From Athripsodes cinereus (lineage: Eukaryota > Arthropoda > Insecta > Trichoptera > Leptoceridae): a stretch of 64,000 nt of DNA. The notes beneath the pieces are model-generated. The model was not told where the DNA came from, did no database searches, and saw only the letters and a program-made list of their open reading frames with translations. The position numbers were made by a program, and so were the translations under genes. The stretch covers positions 3,410,001 through 3,474,000 of the forward strand of contig OX388310.1 in assembly GCA_947579605.1 (NCBI GenBank), in the 5' to 3' direction. Shown here in pieces: positions 22,080-32,762 of this stretch (position 1 is the first letter of the stretch; each line of letters starts with the position of its first letter).

Positions 22080-23138
22080 AAAGAAAATAATACAACCGAT
22101 TTTGTCAAAGATATATTTCTAATCGTGGAATCTAATTTTAAATCCTAATTTAAAATCTACTTAATTCCGAAATTATATCGTTATTGCGGTATTCATCGAA
22201 CTGACAGTTTCAGATAATATAAAATCGTTTAATGACGCCTTTTATATTAAAAAAAAATTAAAATTTTGACAGTTAATAAGATTGTCAATTATGTTTTTAC
22301 CGCAGTCTCTAAGTGGTCGCTTGTTCCGTTTTAAGATTTGGGATTAATAAATTATTGAAGTCGGTTGTAATATTTTCGTATCAAACTTTGTTATCATATT
22401 ATTATTTATAAACTTTTACACATGTCGTTAATCTGAAAGTAAAGTAACTTTAACAAAACTTATAAAACAGGTAAGAAATTTTACTACTTGTTACTCGTGA
22501 CCACACTCTCTTTATATCCCATGAGTCATTCATGAATGATGAATGCGTGAGTCAAGATAGACAGTAGAAAAACTTTCCCACTAACTTTCAATTGTTTATT
22601 AATATTTATGGACCAACTTGCTGCTAACTTCATGAAAGCCATTTTGAAAAACTGAGGACAAAATTTGAAGCAATTTTCAATTCTTTTTTTGCCCCTATAT
22701 ATATATTTTAAGAAAATATTAACCTTCAATGCATTTCTGAAATAAAATTTTTGAGTTTTTGTACAAAAATGTTTCGTGTAAAAATAGCAGTATCTTAAAA
22801 CGCATAAGAAATTAATTTGACACCTATAATTCGGTTAGAAATGATAAATATCTAGAACTTTTTTAATGATTTAATATTAACACAAACTTTCAAACAACAT
22901 CTACAAATGAATACTTGATCTTATGGGTTAGTTGGAAGATATCGCGCTTCAGCGATAAACTTGCCACTGCACAAAATTATGTGTTCAGTGGTTATGATAT
23001 CATGTTTCTTTCTCCTTGTAAACTATTCTTGTGCAATAAAGATTTTTATTATTATTATCACAAACTTCACTGACGTACTTGAAAATAGTGTCAAAAGAAA
23101 ATCATTCATCATTATAATAATTGACTACAGTATCTTAT
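22080..23138. other. No gene; LINE-like 3' tail at 22985-23060
   Basis: Mostly AT-rich. TTCTTGTGCAATAAAGATTT followed by TTATTATTATTA near 23025-23055 looks like a LINE 3' end with a (TTA)n tail. The piggyBac element inserted about 80 bp beyond it. Confidence 0.5.
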
Positions 23139-23386
23139 TTAACCCTTAATTGGACCAAATGAAAATACATCCCACATCGTATTTAGGTGATTTAAACTTG
23201 TAAAAGGAACGTAATTGCCACAAAATGCGTTTCGGTCGAAGCTAAATATATTTGTATACTCATCGTTTATGCGCAATCTTATACTGAACCGCATTATCTT
23301 TGGTTATCAATTTTAACATTTGGAGGGAAGATTTTTTCCTGTCATTTTGCGTTAAACAGTGCTTGGTGTGTAGTTTTTTATTAAAA

Positions 23387-25507
23387 ATGTCTCGGAAAAA
23401 TACGGTAAGTAGAATGTTTTTTAATATAATGGTAGATTTTGAGTTTTTCTATCACAATTATTATAATTATAATTATCATCTGTTATATTTTATAGATTAT
23501 GCATCCATAAATCTTGTGGGAAATATTTGCCTATTGTCCTTATACTACCTATTATAACTGTACTAAAAAAAGTAATCTTCATACAGAATTGCACAAATTA
23601 TCCTAAATTACCCGCTTTTATTACTAGATTTTACTGATTGTATATTTATTGCATGCATTTAAATATTTTTAGTTGGATGTTTGTGAAATTGAAGCAGTGC
23701 TTATGAGGGATTCATCTGATGATGATTTATGCTCTGATGATAATGTTGAAATAAACGAAGTTATGAGCACAGACATCACCAATACAAGACTTAATATGAT
23801 GCAGCATGTGGACACACTAACAGGTGAAGATTATTATTAGTAATTTATATTTTAAAAACGGTAATTTTATTTACTATACACAATAATTATTATACGTAAC
23901 ATATCTGTTTTTCACTTTCAGAAGATGCGTCATTGGAAACAGTGGAAGAAGTCGAAGCTGAAAGTTATAAACCAAGTAGACGAAGCTATTCATTTTTTTT
24001 AAATAAAAATAGAGAATGGTCTACAAACATTGATGGCATATATTGTCCCAAAACATTTGATTCATTATTGCAACCGACAAGAATACACTCCAATAGAAAT
24101 CAACCGATTGATTATTTTTATGATCTATTTCCTCAAGAGTCTATTCGCATGTTAGTAACTAATACAAATATTTATGCAAAACAAATCAACTCAAAACATT
24201 GGAATGATGTCACTGAGGACGAAATGTTGGCCTACATTGGGGTTATCATCATGTTGTCCATCAATCCCATGTCTGATACACAGCTTTATTGGTCAACTGA
24301 TGACTTTTATAGAAACGAAGTCATTTCCAAAGTAATGACTTTGAAACGGTTTAAGAAAATAACCGAAAATATACACATTACTGATATTACAAAAGAATTG
24401 CCACGAAGTTCTCCCAACTATGATAAACTTGGCAAAGTAAGACCACTTATTGATACGCTAAATAAAACATTTTCAGCAGCCTGTGCACCATCCCAAACGC
24501 ATAGTGTTGATGAGGCAATGATAAAATTTAAGGGTAAAAGCTGTCTAAAGCAATACATGCCGAAAAAACCCATCAAGCGGGGATATAAGTGTTGGGCCAG
24601 GTGCGAATCAAAAACAGGTTATCTCTATCAAATTCAAATTTATACTGGGAAGAATGGACCAACTAGCGAGGACAACCTAGGATATAGAGTAGTCATGGAT
24701 TTGTGTGAACAATTGCCTGAAAATACTTTAGTTGCATATGATAATTTTTTCACAAGTTTGCCGTTACTTGAAGCATTATATGAAAAGAAAATTTATTCCG
24801 TTGGTACTATTCGTAGCAACAGAAAAGGTCTACCTGATCCAATTGTGAGTAAAAGTAAAGACAACAAACTTGCTACAGGAGAGTACATATTTCAGTATTC
24901 GCACCCTGTGGCTGCTCTGAAATGGAGAGATACAAAGGATGTGTTCGTCTGCACCACAGCATTCAATCCAAAAGATGTATGTATCATAAATAGAAAGCAA
25001 AAAGATGGGACTAAAAAACAAATGTTTATTCCATTACCGATTAAAAAATACACAGAATACATGGGAGGAGTCGATATTTTTGACCACTATCGCTCCTCAT
25101 ATCCTTTAGGTAAGAAGTCTAGAAAAAACTGGCATAGGATATTCTGGTTTTTACTAGAGGCATGTCTAGTGAACAGTTACATATTGTATATAAATTCTCA
25201 TTCTGCCGAAAGAAATATTCATCGAGATTTTCGTTTGCGAATAGCCCGAGCACTTGTGGGAAATTTTACAAGTAGAAAGAAATCTTCATGTATTTTTAAG
25301 ACAAAAAAGGGAGGGGTTCATGGTGTTCCTGATGCAATCAGACTCCGGGATGTTGGATGCCATATGCCAATTCTCAAAACATTTAAGAGGTGTCGATTTT
25401 GCAGCACACGTGCAAAAGAAAGACGTTCTAAATATGAATGCAAAGTTTGTAAAGTATCATTATGCGTTACTCCCTGCTTCGAAAATTTTCATTTACCAAG
25501 AGAGTAG
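23387..25507 (+). CDS. piggyBac transposase, three exons, 584 aa
   Basis: Cut-and-paste DNA transposase (DDE_Tnp_1_7 type) acting on the element's own ends in the nucleus. I join exons 23387-23404, 23673-23823 and 23922-25507. The introns have GT...AG ends (TACG|GTAAGT, TTTTTAG|; ACAG|GTGAAG, TTTCAG|), phases 0 and 1, and all frames agree. Exon 2 adds an acidic N-terminus (DSSDDDLCSDD). Catalytic Asp residues are D253 (SVDEAMIKFKG), D330 (LVAYDNFF) and D441 (MGGVDIFDHY); spacing is close to that of the Trichoplusia enzyme. The C-terminal Cys-rich finger (C547, C550, C563, C566, C571, C575) is whole. Length is near the family's usual 590. No stop or frameshift seen. Poly(A) signal at 25578. 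Splicing is inferred, not proven. Confidence 0.9.
23516..23531 (-). repeat. piggyBac subterminal repeat, left
   Basis: GTGGGAAATATTTGCC, the inverted match of the two right-end copies. It lies inside intron 1 of the transposase gene. Subterminal repeats in piggyBac elements are usually transposase-binding sites; that role here is inference. Confidence 0.7.
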
Positions 25508-25577
25508 TAATATACTGATTTTTTTCATTTAGTACACTAGGTTTTATATTTTTTTGTAATTTTTAGTTTTAAAATTA

Positions 25578-25583
25578 AATAAA
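25578..25583 (+). terminator. Poly(A) signal of the transposase gene
   Basis: AATAAA 71 nt after the TAG stop, inside the element. Confidence 0.7.
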
Positions 25584-25648
25584 AAATGTTTTCCAGTTAC
25601 TTTCTTTTTTATTTAGTTCCAAACTATAAGACAATTACAGTAGCAAAA

Positions 25649-25715
25649 GGAAAATATTTCCCACCAGTCTCTTTGAAATTTAACAGAATAAAAGCAAAAG
25701 GTAAATATTTCCCAC
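25649..25715 (+). repeat. piggyBac subterminal repeats, right (two copies)
   Basis: GGAAAATATTTCCCAC (25649-25664) and GGTAAATATTTCCCAC (25700-25715), each preceded by AGCAAAA. Direct repeats of each other and inverted relative to 23516-23531. Confidence 0.75.
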
Positions 25716-25859
25716 ATTAGATTTATGTATGAAAAAAAAAGAAAACAAGAAATATTTTTTTTCTATTTACTTTCTATCCTAATTAACAATATAAATCTGG
25801 CAAAAACTTTTACGTTTTACATTTAGTTTAACGGGGCCCAATTAAGGGTTAAAAAAAAC

Positions 25860-26570
25860 TACCTAATTATTTTTGGAATAAAAATCACTTTATTGAGAAC
25901 AAGATATAAAAAGAATTTTTCCTAACAAAACAAAGTGTGATATTATTGGCACGATTTAAAAACGTCTATTTTTATTATTGTCTCATTATTTTTCACCTTA
26001 CAGACAATAAGTCATTTTTGCGTAAAAAAAAAACGACTGTGATTGGAACCATCAAAGCGTATTACAGCTATTGGAGGAAGAGGAATAAATAATAAGGGAA
26101 ATGATTTATTTGTAGATGTCAAAATGAGGAATGGCAATCAGAAAGAGAGGGAACGACTTTAGAAAAATGAAACGCAGCGGTGAAAAGGTAAAATAAAGTC
26201 ACCAACACGCTTGTAAATTGTGACGTCATCTGGCATGTTTGTGCTCTAACTGTCAAACTTTTTTCATTTTCCTATATACATAAAAATGAAGACTTTCACA
26301 AAGTATTAGGAAAATATGGCCTTTATTTGTTATAACACTTAAATGTATCCATAGATCTTTCTTTAGCAACACCAAAAAGCGCTTACTTGTCAGTTTGTAG
26401 TTCTGAGGTTTTGACATGAACTGGCTGTCATAAAACGCAACAAATTATCAAATTATCATACATTGGTCATGTATGTATGTAACAAGAAGACAAAACAATA
26501 ATTAAATTTACCAAATTGTAATGAAAAGGATTGATAGAAGAATGGGAGAACTTTGCATTTACGTTTAAAT
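25860..26570. other. No gene seen
   Basis: AT-rich sequence; nothing assignable. Confidence 0.55.
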
Positions 26571-26578
26571 GTCAAGAC

Positions 26579-27051
26579 TAGTGATGTGAGAAGAGAAATT
26601 TCTCTCCATAATTCTTCTTAGTGGTATTATTACCTTTCGCCCAGTATACTTCGCAGCCAACTTGATTGATCCAAAAATTTGTGGGGCTGATTAAGGCCCA
26701 AATCAGAGGTTATTAACACTTTTTTCCATGCAAGTACCTGCATTTTTTTTTAAACTTAAATATGGGCATGTGGGGTGTCAACCATCAAGATTTTTTATCA
26801 GTTGTTAGCACTTTTTTCTGTGTAGGTACTTCACATTTTTTTGTTTCCATAATTAATTGTAGCTATATTGGTGATAAATTGTCTCAACATTTGTACATTG
26901 TTATTGATTGATTGAATAGTGTTTATTATTACTATACTGTTAAATAAAAAATAAAAAAAAATCTCGGAAAATTCTCTACTTCGAGAAATTTACCGAGAAA
27001 TTTCTCAGTAAATTTCTCGAATAATTATTTCTTGAGAATTCCACAACACTA
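26579..27051. mobile_element. hAT MITE, 473 bp, perfect 8-bp target duplication
   Basis: The ends TAGTGATGTGAGAA and TTCCACAACACTA are inverted repeats and are flanked by GTCAAGAC at 26571-26578 and 27052-27059. Inside, GAGAAATTTCTC palindromes cluster near both ends. No transposase. Confidence 0.85.
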
Positions 27052-27059
27052 GTCAAGAC

Positions 27060-28105
27060 TAACCTTTTATAGCGATAATGAGAGAGGTAGAGTTGGTGAA
27101 CGAAGTCTATAAATAAACAACTTATTTTTAAGTGATCGCGCTTTCTGATTAGATTTTGTACAATGTTTTAACATTGTGCGAACAGAGTATTTATAATTAA
27201 ATAGAAGAAAAACATTTTTTAGTATCCTCTGTTTTACTATTAGGCAGTTGTAGGAATTTGTAAGAATTGTGAGTGGTGTAAATATAAGGTGAAAAAGATG
27301 ACATAGAATGAGAGACGAGCTCATTTTAATGATAAATTGTAACAGAATTTTCACATTTTCTTTTACCTCTGGTCCCAATCATAAAAACCACCTTTACAGC
27401 CTTATGCTGTTGACAATCATTTTATTTTGTTTTCAAATTGATAGCAAATATACTTTGTTATTCAACGTGAATTTAGAGATGAAAAACATGCACTGTAAGT
27501 CATACCGAGATCTGAAAAGGGTAGCAGAGAACAGGGAGAAGGGAATAAGGCTTGTTTCAAATCAATCAAATGGCTTTTGACTCTTAAGAAGAAACGATTT
27601 CCCACAACAGTCATTTATCAATAATAGTCAGTACATGACGCAACATGATCACTCCATGGTTGTGTGGGATATTCATAATTATTTTAGAAATTGTATACTT
27701 CATTCTCCTGATATTATGCAACTGTATTATCACACATGTACTATAAAGTGAAAAGGTTGAAAAAAAATAAAACATAAAAAACTCGAAGATGACCAATTGA
27801 ATCAATTATACAGAATCAACTATGCCACAATAATCCCTTGTAGGATGGGTTGAAATACCTTACATACCTACATTTTTTGCTTCTGTCATGTAACTGTCAT
27901 CTTCTCTCCTCTTTTACAAGCTTACTCCCTGTATGATTTGTTTTTATGGCATTTCTTTTTCGCAATTTAATTCTCGGACGAATGACCCTCACTTCATCCG
28001 TAACGCCGTTCCGGATCTTAGTAACCAAAGTTTTTATCTCCGTTGCTATGAAAATTCAACAGGAGAGGTGGCATTGATAAAACTACTTCACGACTGAATC
28101 GTCAT
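27060..28105. other. No gene seen
   Basis: AT-rich. Open frames at 27067-27378 (-) and 27308-27580 (+) have no domain, splice or promoter support. Confidence 0.5.
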
Positions 28106-28112
28106 GCTTGTG

Positions 28113-28190
28113 GTTAAGAGTGATGTATGTGATCAAGGATAAAAGTGATGTATGTGATGTAAGGTGGTTAAGAGTGATGTATGTGATCAT
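28113..28190 (+). repeat. Short tandem repeat (AGTGATGTATGTGAT)
   Basis: Three imperfect copies of GTTAAGAGTGATGTATGTGAT/AAAAGTGATGTATGTGAT, about 30-50 bp apart. Confidence 0.7.
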
Positions 28191-28304
28191 GAATTTTTTC
28201 AAACCTTCCCTTTTATACTTTAACACATTATTGTTTGACTATTCATTTCAAATTCAATTTAATTTCATCAATTGTATCGGCATTTACTTTGTAACACTTC
28301 ATTT

Positions 28305-28372
28305 TAAATTATCAAATAAAATAAAATAAACATTTATTATTATTTTATTTTATTTGATAATTCAATTTAATT
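28305..28372. repeat. Inverted repeat
   Basis: AAATTATCAAATAAAATAAAAT and its complement ATTTTATTTGATAATT flank about 20 bp. It could be a small hairpin or a decayed MITE. Confidence 0.6.
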
Positions 28373-28559
28373 TTTTTGTACCTACAAATTAAGTTTTATT
28401 CAGGAATACTTGTATAATTTTTCTTCGTCAGTTTATGTGCATGCTGCTACAAGCTGTATTTTTGTCATCGTCCTGCAAATTGTTAATGTTTTTTACATTT
28501 ATTTATACATGGATGTTTATATTGATGATATTTGGTTGCATTTTTTGTTGTTATTATTT

Positions 28560-28664
28560 TAGTTATATATATTTGAATTACTTAACACCAATTTATGAAT
28601 TTGTATGTTTATATATGTAAATGGCTATATGAGCCGTAAATTGAATAATAAATAAATAAATATA
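28560..28664 (+). mobile_element. LINE 3' tail
   Basis: ATGGCTATATGAGCCGTAAA followed by TTGAATAATAAATAAATAAA. This 'GGC...ATGAGCC' stem-loop plus AATAAATA tail is common at 3' ends of insect LINEs; no coding part remains. Confidence 0.5.
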
Positions 28665-28669
28665 TTTTT

Positions 28670-29755
28670 TTAATTTAACGTGCAAAAGGCTCTGCCGTGA
28701 AAAAAAAACATATTTTTGAAGAAATCCTTTTTTAAAAACGACACAATAATTTTAACAAGCGACGTAATTTGAGTCAACATTTTAAGAATTATCACGGAGA
28801 AACATACAGAGATAAATAAACATCTTAGTAGGCTATCTATAGAATATACACATACAATAAAAATTAATTATATTCTTGGAATTTGAACATCAACACCAAT
28901 TTAATCATTAAAATTATTCATGTAATTTTTTGTCTAACAAAGTGACATCATTAGAATAAGCATGCCAATAAAAACATCATCATCAATACTCGTAAAAAAC
29001 CCAGATCTGATATTATATTATTTACAAATAGAGATAAGAAGACAAGAACTTCATTTACGATATTTGCCGAATTTTCGTTCACAATAGGGTTTGGGCACAA
29101 CACCCAATTGGCAAAACAAATCAAACATCTCAATCAAAGAATCATATTTACACAATGCAACATTGTGCAATATCATCAGTCAATAAAGGGAAATCATCTG
29201 ATACAATACCACACAATTCCGTGACAGGGCTTTCGGATTTGCAGGTCCTGTGACGTGGAATAAAAAGGCTGTCTGTCTATCTGCAGCGCCATAGCAAAAT
29301 CATCGATTTTCTGCTCTGCCCTCGAATAGATCAAGATCTTCTTTTCCAATTTTTTCCACTTATGGAAAAGCGTGGGCTTTTGTATAATGTATTGTAAAAA
29401 TATGGTTCTTCCATCGAAATTTCATATTAGTTACGGCAAATTTTGTTTATGGGTTTTCGTAAAAACCATCTCTTTATTTTGATTTATTTTTAGATTTATG
29501 TCTTCATTTTGTATTTATTTTGCCAGGTAATCCACGAATTTTGATAGTAACCGAGAGAAAAATCGAAAAAAACTTCAATCTTTAGTAAAAAGAAATGCTT
29601 GTTTCTATTTATCCAATAGTTGAAACAAAACAAAAAACCTCCATTATTCAAGAGACGTTACGAATAAGATTAGTAAATTTTCCCCCGCGGCGGTTTTCCC
29701 TGTAACGGCGCATTGCAAAATTAATTTGTACTCACTTATGTACTTCCAATGATCG
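28670..29755. other. No gene seen
   Basis: AT-rich; nothing assignable. Confidence 0.55.
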
Positions 29756-29761
29756 AACAGA

Positions 29762-29959
29762 GGCCTGAGTCAACAACACACTTTCGTGTCACGTTCCCGC
29801 TCCGTTAGCGTTCGGGTGCAGACGATGTTGCAAGCAAGTGTCAATTTCGTTGCTAAGATACACAATAGTTACGAAAATTAACACTTTGGCGCACCATCGT
29901 CTGCACCCGAACGCTAGCGGAGCGGGAACGTGACGCGATAGTGTGTTGTTGACTCAGGC
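29762..29959. mobile_element. MITE-1, uninterrupted copy
   Basis: Perfect 20-bp termini GGCCTGAGTCAACAACACAC, and the arms remain paired further in (GTTCCCGCTCCGTTAGCGTT...GGTGCAGACGATG against its complement). This is the empty-site reference for the nest at 31.35-32.27 kb. Target duplication unclear, superfamily undetermined. Confidence 0.8.
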
Positions 29960-29964
29960 CCCTG

Positions 29965-30370
29965 CTCTTGTTCAGCTTTGCCTCCGAAGGAATAGATCTA
30001 CTGTCCTTTCAATTCTGGATAATAAATTGTCAGCCATCTTTAGCATTTAGCTCTTCCAGTTCTTAGACTATTTTTAGATTTAAAAAGAATAACATTTAGT
30101 TGTATTACATTTTTACCAATATTACTGCCTGGGTGAAGCCGAGTCTTAAGCTTAATATTTTAATAATAATTTTAAGTTGTTTTCATAAGATGGCTCCTTC
30201 ATTTATATAATGATAAAAGTAATTAGGAACATTATTCTCCCTCATCCACTTCGTGCACTGGAATAAATAACGCTTTGTATTATCAACAGACGGAGAAAAC
30301 AGAGAAAATACATTTCTTATCAGAGGCGAAACAGGATTTAAAATTTTACTCTGCAGGCATTATACAAAAA
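29965..30370. other. No gene seen
   Basis: AT-rich; GCCTGGGTGAAGCCGAGTC at about 30127 recalls a Helitron 3' end but has no CTRR hairpin. Confidence 0.45.
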
Positions 30371-30374
30371 AACC

Positions 30375-30470
30375 AAGTAAAGGATAGATCTCCCACTCTT
30401 TTCTGTAAGTTTTTAATGTCCTGTAAAAGGAAGGTGTTCATAAAACATCATGTATTAGACAGTTATACAT
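30375..30470 (+). repeat. SINE-C fragment
   Basis: AAGTAAAGGATAGATCTCCCACTCTTTTCTGTAAG and TGTCCTGTAAAAGGAAGGTG in SINE-C order (positions about 30 to 100 of the reference). Confidence 0.6.
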
Positions 30471-30859
30471 TTAAGTGAAGCATAAAACAATGTTATATTA
30501 TATGTTTTACCAAGAAAATAGATCAGAAAATGGAATAAGTTTCATTCAAAGGTTTTTCGAAAGTTAATACTTTCTGGCCGAGCAAAATATACAAGTTTTA
30601 CAAACTACCATTTTCGTAATATACTTACCTATGTTTAGAATGAAATGTTGAAATTTTAGTAGGTATGTCAATTTTTTAGGGTTGTCGGGAGAGACACCAC
30701 TGTCGCCCATTTGTTTGTTAATAGGAGATAATATTATGGCCATAATAAATAAGTATAATAAAGTATATTATGTACAAATATATAAAATTATTTTGAAGAC
30801 TAATCTTATTAATTAAAAAAAAATACACTTTTCAAACACGTTTTACACATTTAACATTT

Positions 30860-30960
30860 TCAGTGATGAGTTATGCAACCCATCCTAAATTTTTTATTTT
30901 CATTGACATGGAGAGACATCACGGCATATCCCACAAGTGAATTAGCTAGCAGAAATTAGC
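30860..30960. repeat. SINE-C fragments, rearranged
   Basis: AGTGATGAGTTATGCAACCC and CATCCTAAA (plus sense), then CACGGCATATCCCACAAGTG (minus sense). Two inverted pieces sit side by side. Confidence 0.5.
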
Positions 30961-31104
30961 CCGTAGAGAAACCGTACTTAGCGATCGTCTACTGGCGAAT
31001 TTTTCGACAATCTACCTACATGTTCCATATAATTATACGTTATTGTTGCAGTTATAGGCGAAAATTCGTTTGTAGTCGATCGCCAAGTGCGTGTTTGTCT
31101 AGGG

Positions 31105-31330
31105 CAGTGTTCCCCAAAGCGTGTGCCGCGGCACACTGGTGTACCGTGGTCATCACTTGGTGTGCCGCGGAAAAAAGGCAAGGTTTTGTGCAGATAATAC
31201 ACCTAAAAATAGTTGAGAACTATGAGCGAGGCGCTTTGTTAAAAAAACATTTGTTTATTTTCTTTGGTGTACCTCTAAAATTTCTTGATTTGATAGGTGT
31301 ACCTTGAACACAAAAGTTTGCGGAACACTG
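31105..31330. mobile_element. hAT MITE, 226 bp, perfect 8-bp target duplication
   Basis: The ends CAGTGTTCCCCAAA and TTTGCGGAACACTG are inverted repeats and are flanked by GTCTAGGG at 31097-31104 and 31331-31338. The interior has CACTGGTGTACCGTGGT, a feature of this widespread MITE class. Confidence 0.92.
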
Positions 31331-31718
31331 GTCTAGGGGGTCAGAGGCCTGAGTCAAAACACATTTTAGCGATACGTTTTCAAGTTGCAAACGTTCGAAT
31401 GTAAACGACGTTGCGCCAAAGTGTCAATTTTCGGAACTATTGTGTATTTTAAGGGGCGTTCACATTTGTTCACTTTCAGTGATCACTCCGAATGATCCTC
31501 CAAGATGAACAGGTGTGAACAGGCGTTTCATCAATAATGATCACTAGCGATGACGGAGGAAAGAGATTACCACTCGTCATAATTTTGATGAAAGGTCCTT
31601 TCACTGAAACGACCATAAACAAGTTTTATATTATTATTTGTTTAATTCTCTATGAATTTGTATTGAATGTCAGAATCATGAACAAAATTATTATGCAGTC
31701 GAGAGCTATATTAATTCA

Positions 31719-31954
31719 TTGATTGAGTCGGCGTTGATTTTGTAAAACTCCATTATATTGATATAATGAAAAACAAAATTGTTTTTGGTTTTACTACGAT
31801 TTATTTGTTAAATAAGTAACCAGGTTTCGAACTATGAGGTCATTGTCAAACTAAAACTCAGTTTGACAATGACCTCATAGGTCGAAACCTGGTTACTTAT
31901 TTAACAAATAAATCGTAGTAAAACCAAAAACAATTTTGTTTTTCATTATATCAA
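31719..31954 (+). mobile_element. Fold-back element P2, 236 bp, 12-bp target duplication
   Basis: Flanked by TATATTAATTCA at 31707-31718 and 31955-31966. It starts TTGATTGAGTCG and has nearly perfect arms of about 100 bp (31754-31855 and 31857-31958 region) meeting at CTAAAACTCAG. It ends CATTATATCAA. The right arm contains a TTGACAA-T-GACC/GGTC-GAAA motif. The same start, end and 12-bp duplication length recur at 39331-39472. Related sequence is at 48639-48720. Likely non-autonomous and Penelope-related (inference). Confidence 0.8.
31863..31900 (+). ncRNA. Hammerhead-like motif (P2)
   Basis: TTGACAA (31863-31869), T, stem GACC-TCATA-GGTC (31871-31883), GAAA (31884-31887), CCTGGTTAC. Compared with a hammerhead core CUGACGA it differs by two transitions, so it is probably inactive. 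The left arm carries a mirrored, more decayed copy. Confidence 0.3.
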
Positions 31955-32271
31955 TATATTAATTCATTTTAAGTGTTATTTTTCATTTTTGAATTTGTTT
32001 AATTATTTTTATACGAAAATACGTCAAACTACATACAACATTAGTGAGAGTGTTGACATGGCAGTGAAAGCATAGGATGAATAAATGTGAACAGACGTGT
32101 TCACTTTCGATGAACAGGTTTGACCCCGACACTCTGGATGATCATCCAAAGTGAAGCAATGTGAATGCTACTTTAGCTACGAAATTGACACTTGCTCGTA
32201 ACGTCGTCTATATTCGAACGTTAACGGAACGAAAACGTAATGCTAAAATGTGTTTTGACTTCGGTTCCAGC

Positions 32272-32420
32272 TGTCGTCCTCCTCGTGCCCACAACAAATT
32301 CAGACGTTCAGAATGGGTGGCAAACCTGTTCGCTAAATATAATATATAAAATGCCTTTATTTTTCATACTCCTGCCTTAACACTTTACAGGACACTCAAA
32401 AACTCACAGAAAAGAGTAAA
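32272..32420 (-). repeat. SINE-C fragment
   Basis: GTCGTCCTCCTCGTGCCCAC, CAGAATGGGTGGCAAACC, then CACTTTACAGGACACTC and AACTCACAGAAAAGAG. Confidence 0.65.
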
Positions 32421-32519
32421 TAATTTACAGAAAAATAGCACATTTACATATTATATTTTTACTTGAAGTTTTTTGATACTCTATCAGTTTTTAAAACTGA
32501 TTTACTCTAAATTTATCTA

Positions 32520-32645
32520 TCTATACCCTCACGACGTGTCCCAACTGGGAAAGGGAGATCTATCCTTACATACCTACTTCTTTCGCTTCTTCTACATTCA
32601 TACAATTTCTCATACACACACGTCGATTTCTCTTACTTAACAACA
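32520..32645 (-). pseudogene. RTE-2 LINE 3' end
   Basis: CTATACCCTCACGACGTGTC, then ATCTATCCTTACATACCTAC and CTTCTACATTCATACAATTT: minus-strand coding for the ...MRNCMNVEEAKEV... tail. It is joined head-to-head at about 32646 to a plus-strand RTE-2 piece. Confidence 0.65.
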
Positions 32646-32762
32646 GACGGGCATTACGTGTTGAGCACATTAAACAGGAGAACATGTATGAGGAATTGTA
32701 TGACAGCGACGAAAGCGAATGGTATAATATGCAAGGATAGGAACACTTGGCGCCCAATCCTT
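32646..32762 (+). pseudogene. RTE-2 LINE 3' piece, left half of a split copy
   Basis: TTACGTGTTGAGCACATTAA through GAGGAATTGTATGACAGCG to GCGCCCAATCCTT matches 14876-14994. The sequence resumes at 34720 (AATCCTTTCTGTCTGCTGCA). The 1957 bp in between is a nested LINE. Confidence 0.75.

Larger units (their letters stand above)
23143..25848 (+). mobile_element. piggyBac transposon, structurally complete (2706 bp)
   Basis: Flanked by TTAA at 23139-23142 and 25849-25852, the target duplication specific to piggyBac. The terminal inverted repeats are CCCTTAATTGGACC (23143-23156) and GGCCCAATTAAGGG (25835-25848), with one mismatch. A 16-bp subterminal repeat, GGWAAATATTTCCCAC, occurs at 25649-25664 and 25700-25715, and inverted at 23516-23531. 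It encloses an open three-exon transposase gene. Intact ends and frame suggest recent, possibly autonomous activity. Confidence 0.93.
31451..32173. mobile_element. MITE-2, copy nested in MITE-1 and itself interrupted
   Basis: Starts AAGGGGCGTTCACATTTG and ends CACATTGCTTC...-type sequence (AGTAGCATTCAC reversed), with repeated GTTCAC/TGATCA words. Its uninterrupted relative is 54271-54734, in the opposite orientation. The insertion edge suggests a 2-3 bp TA/TTA duplication, fitting Tc1/mariner or PIF/Harbinger; undecided. The 31719-31954 element sits inside it. Confidence 0.75.
31346..32268. mobile_element. MITE-1, copy split by MITE-2
   Basis: The left part GGCCTGAGTCAAAACACATT...GGAACTATTGTGTATTTTA and right part GCTACGAAATTGACACTTG...TGTGTTTTGACTTCGG together align with 29762-29959. 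The break at about 31451 and 32173 corresponds to one contiguous point there (ATTGTGTATCTTAGCAACG, reverse strand). Confidence 0.8.
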
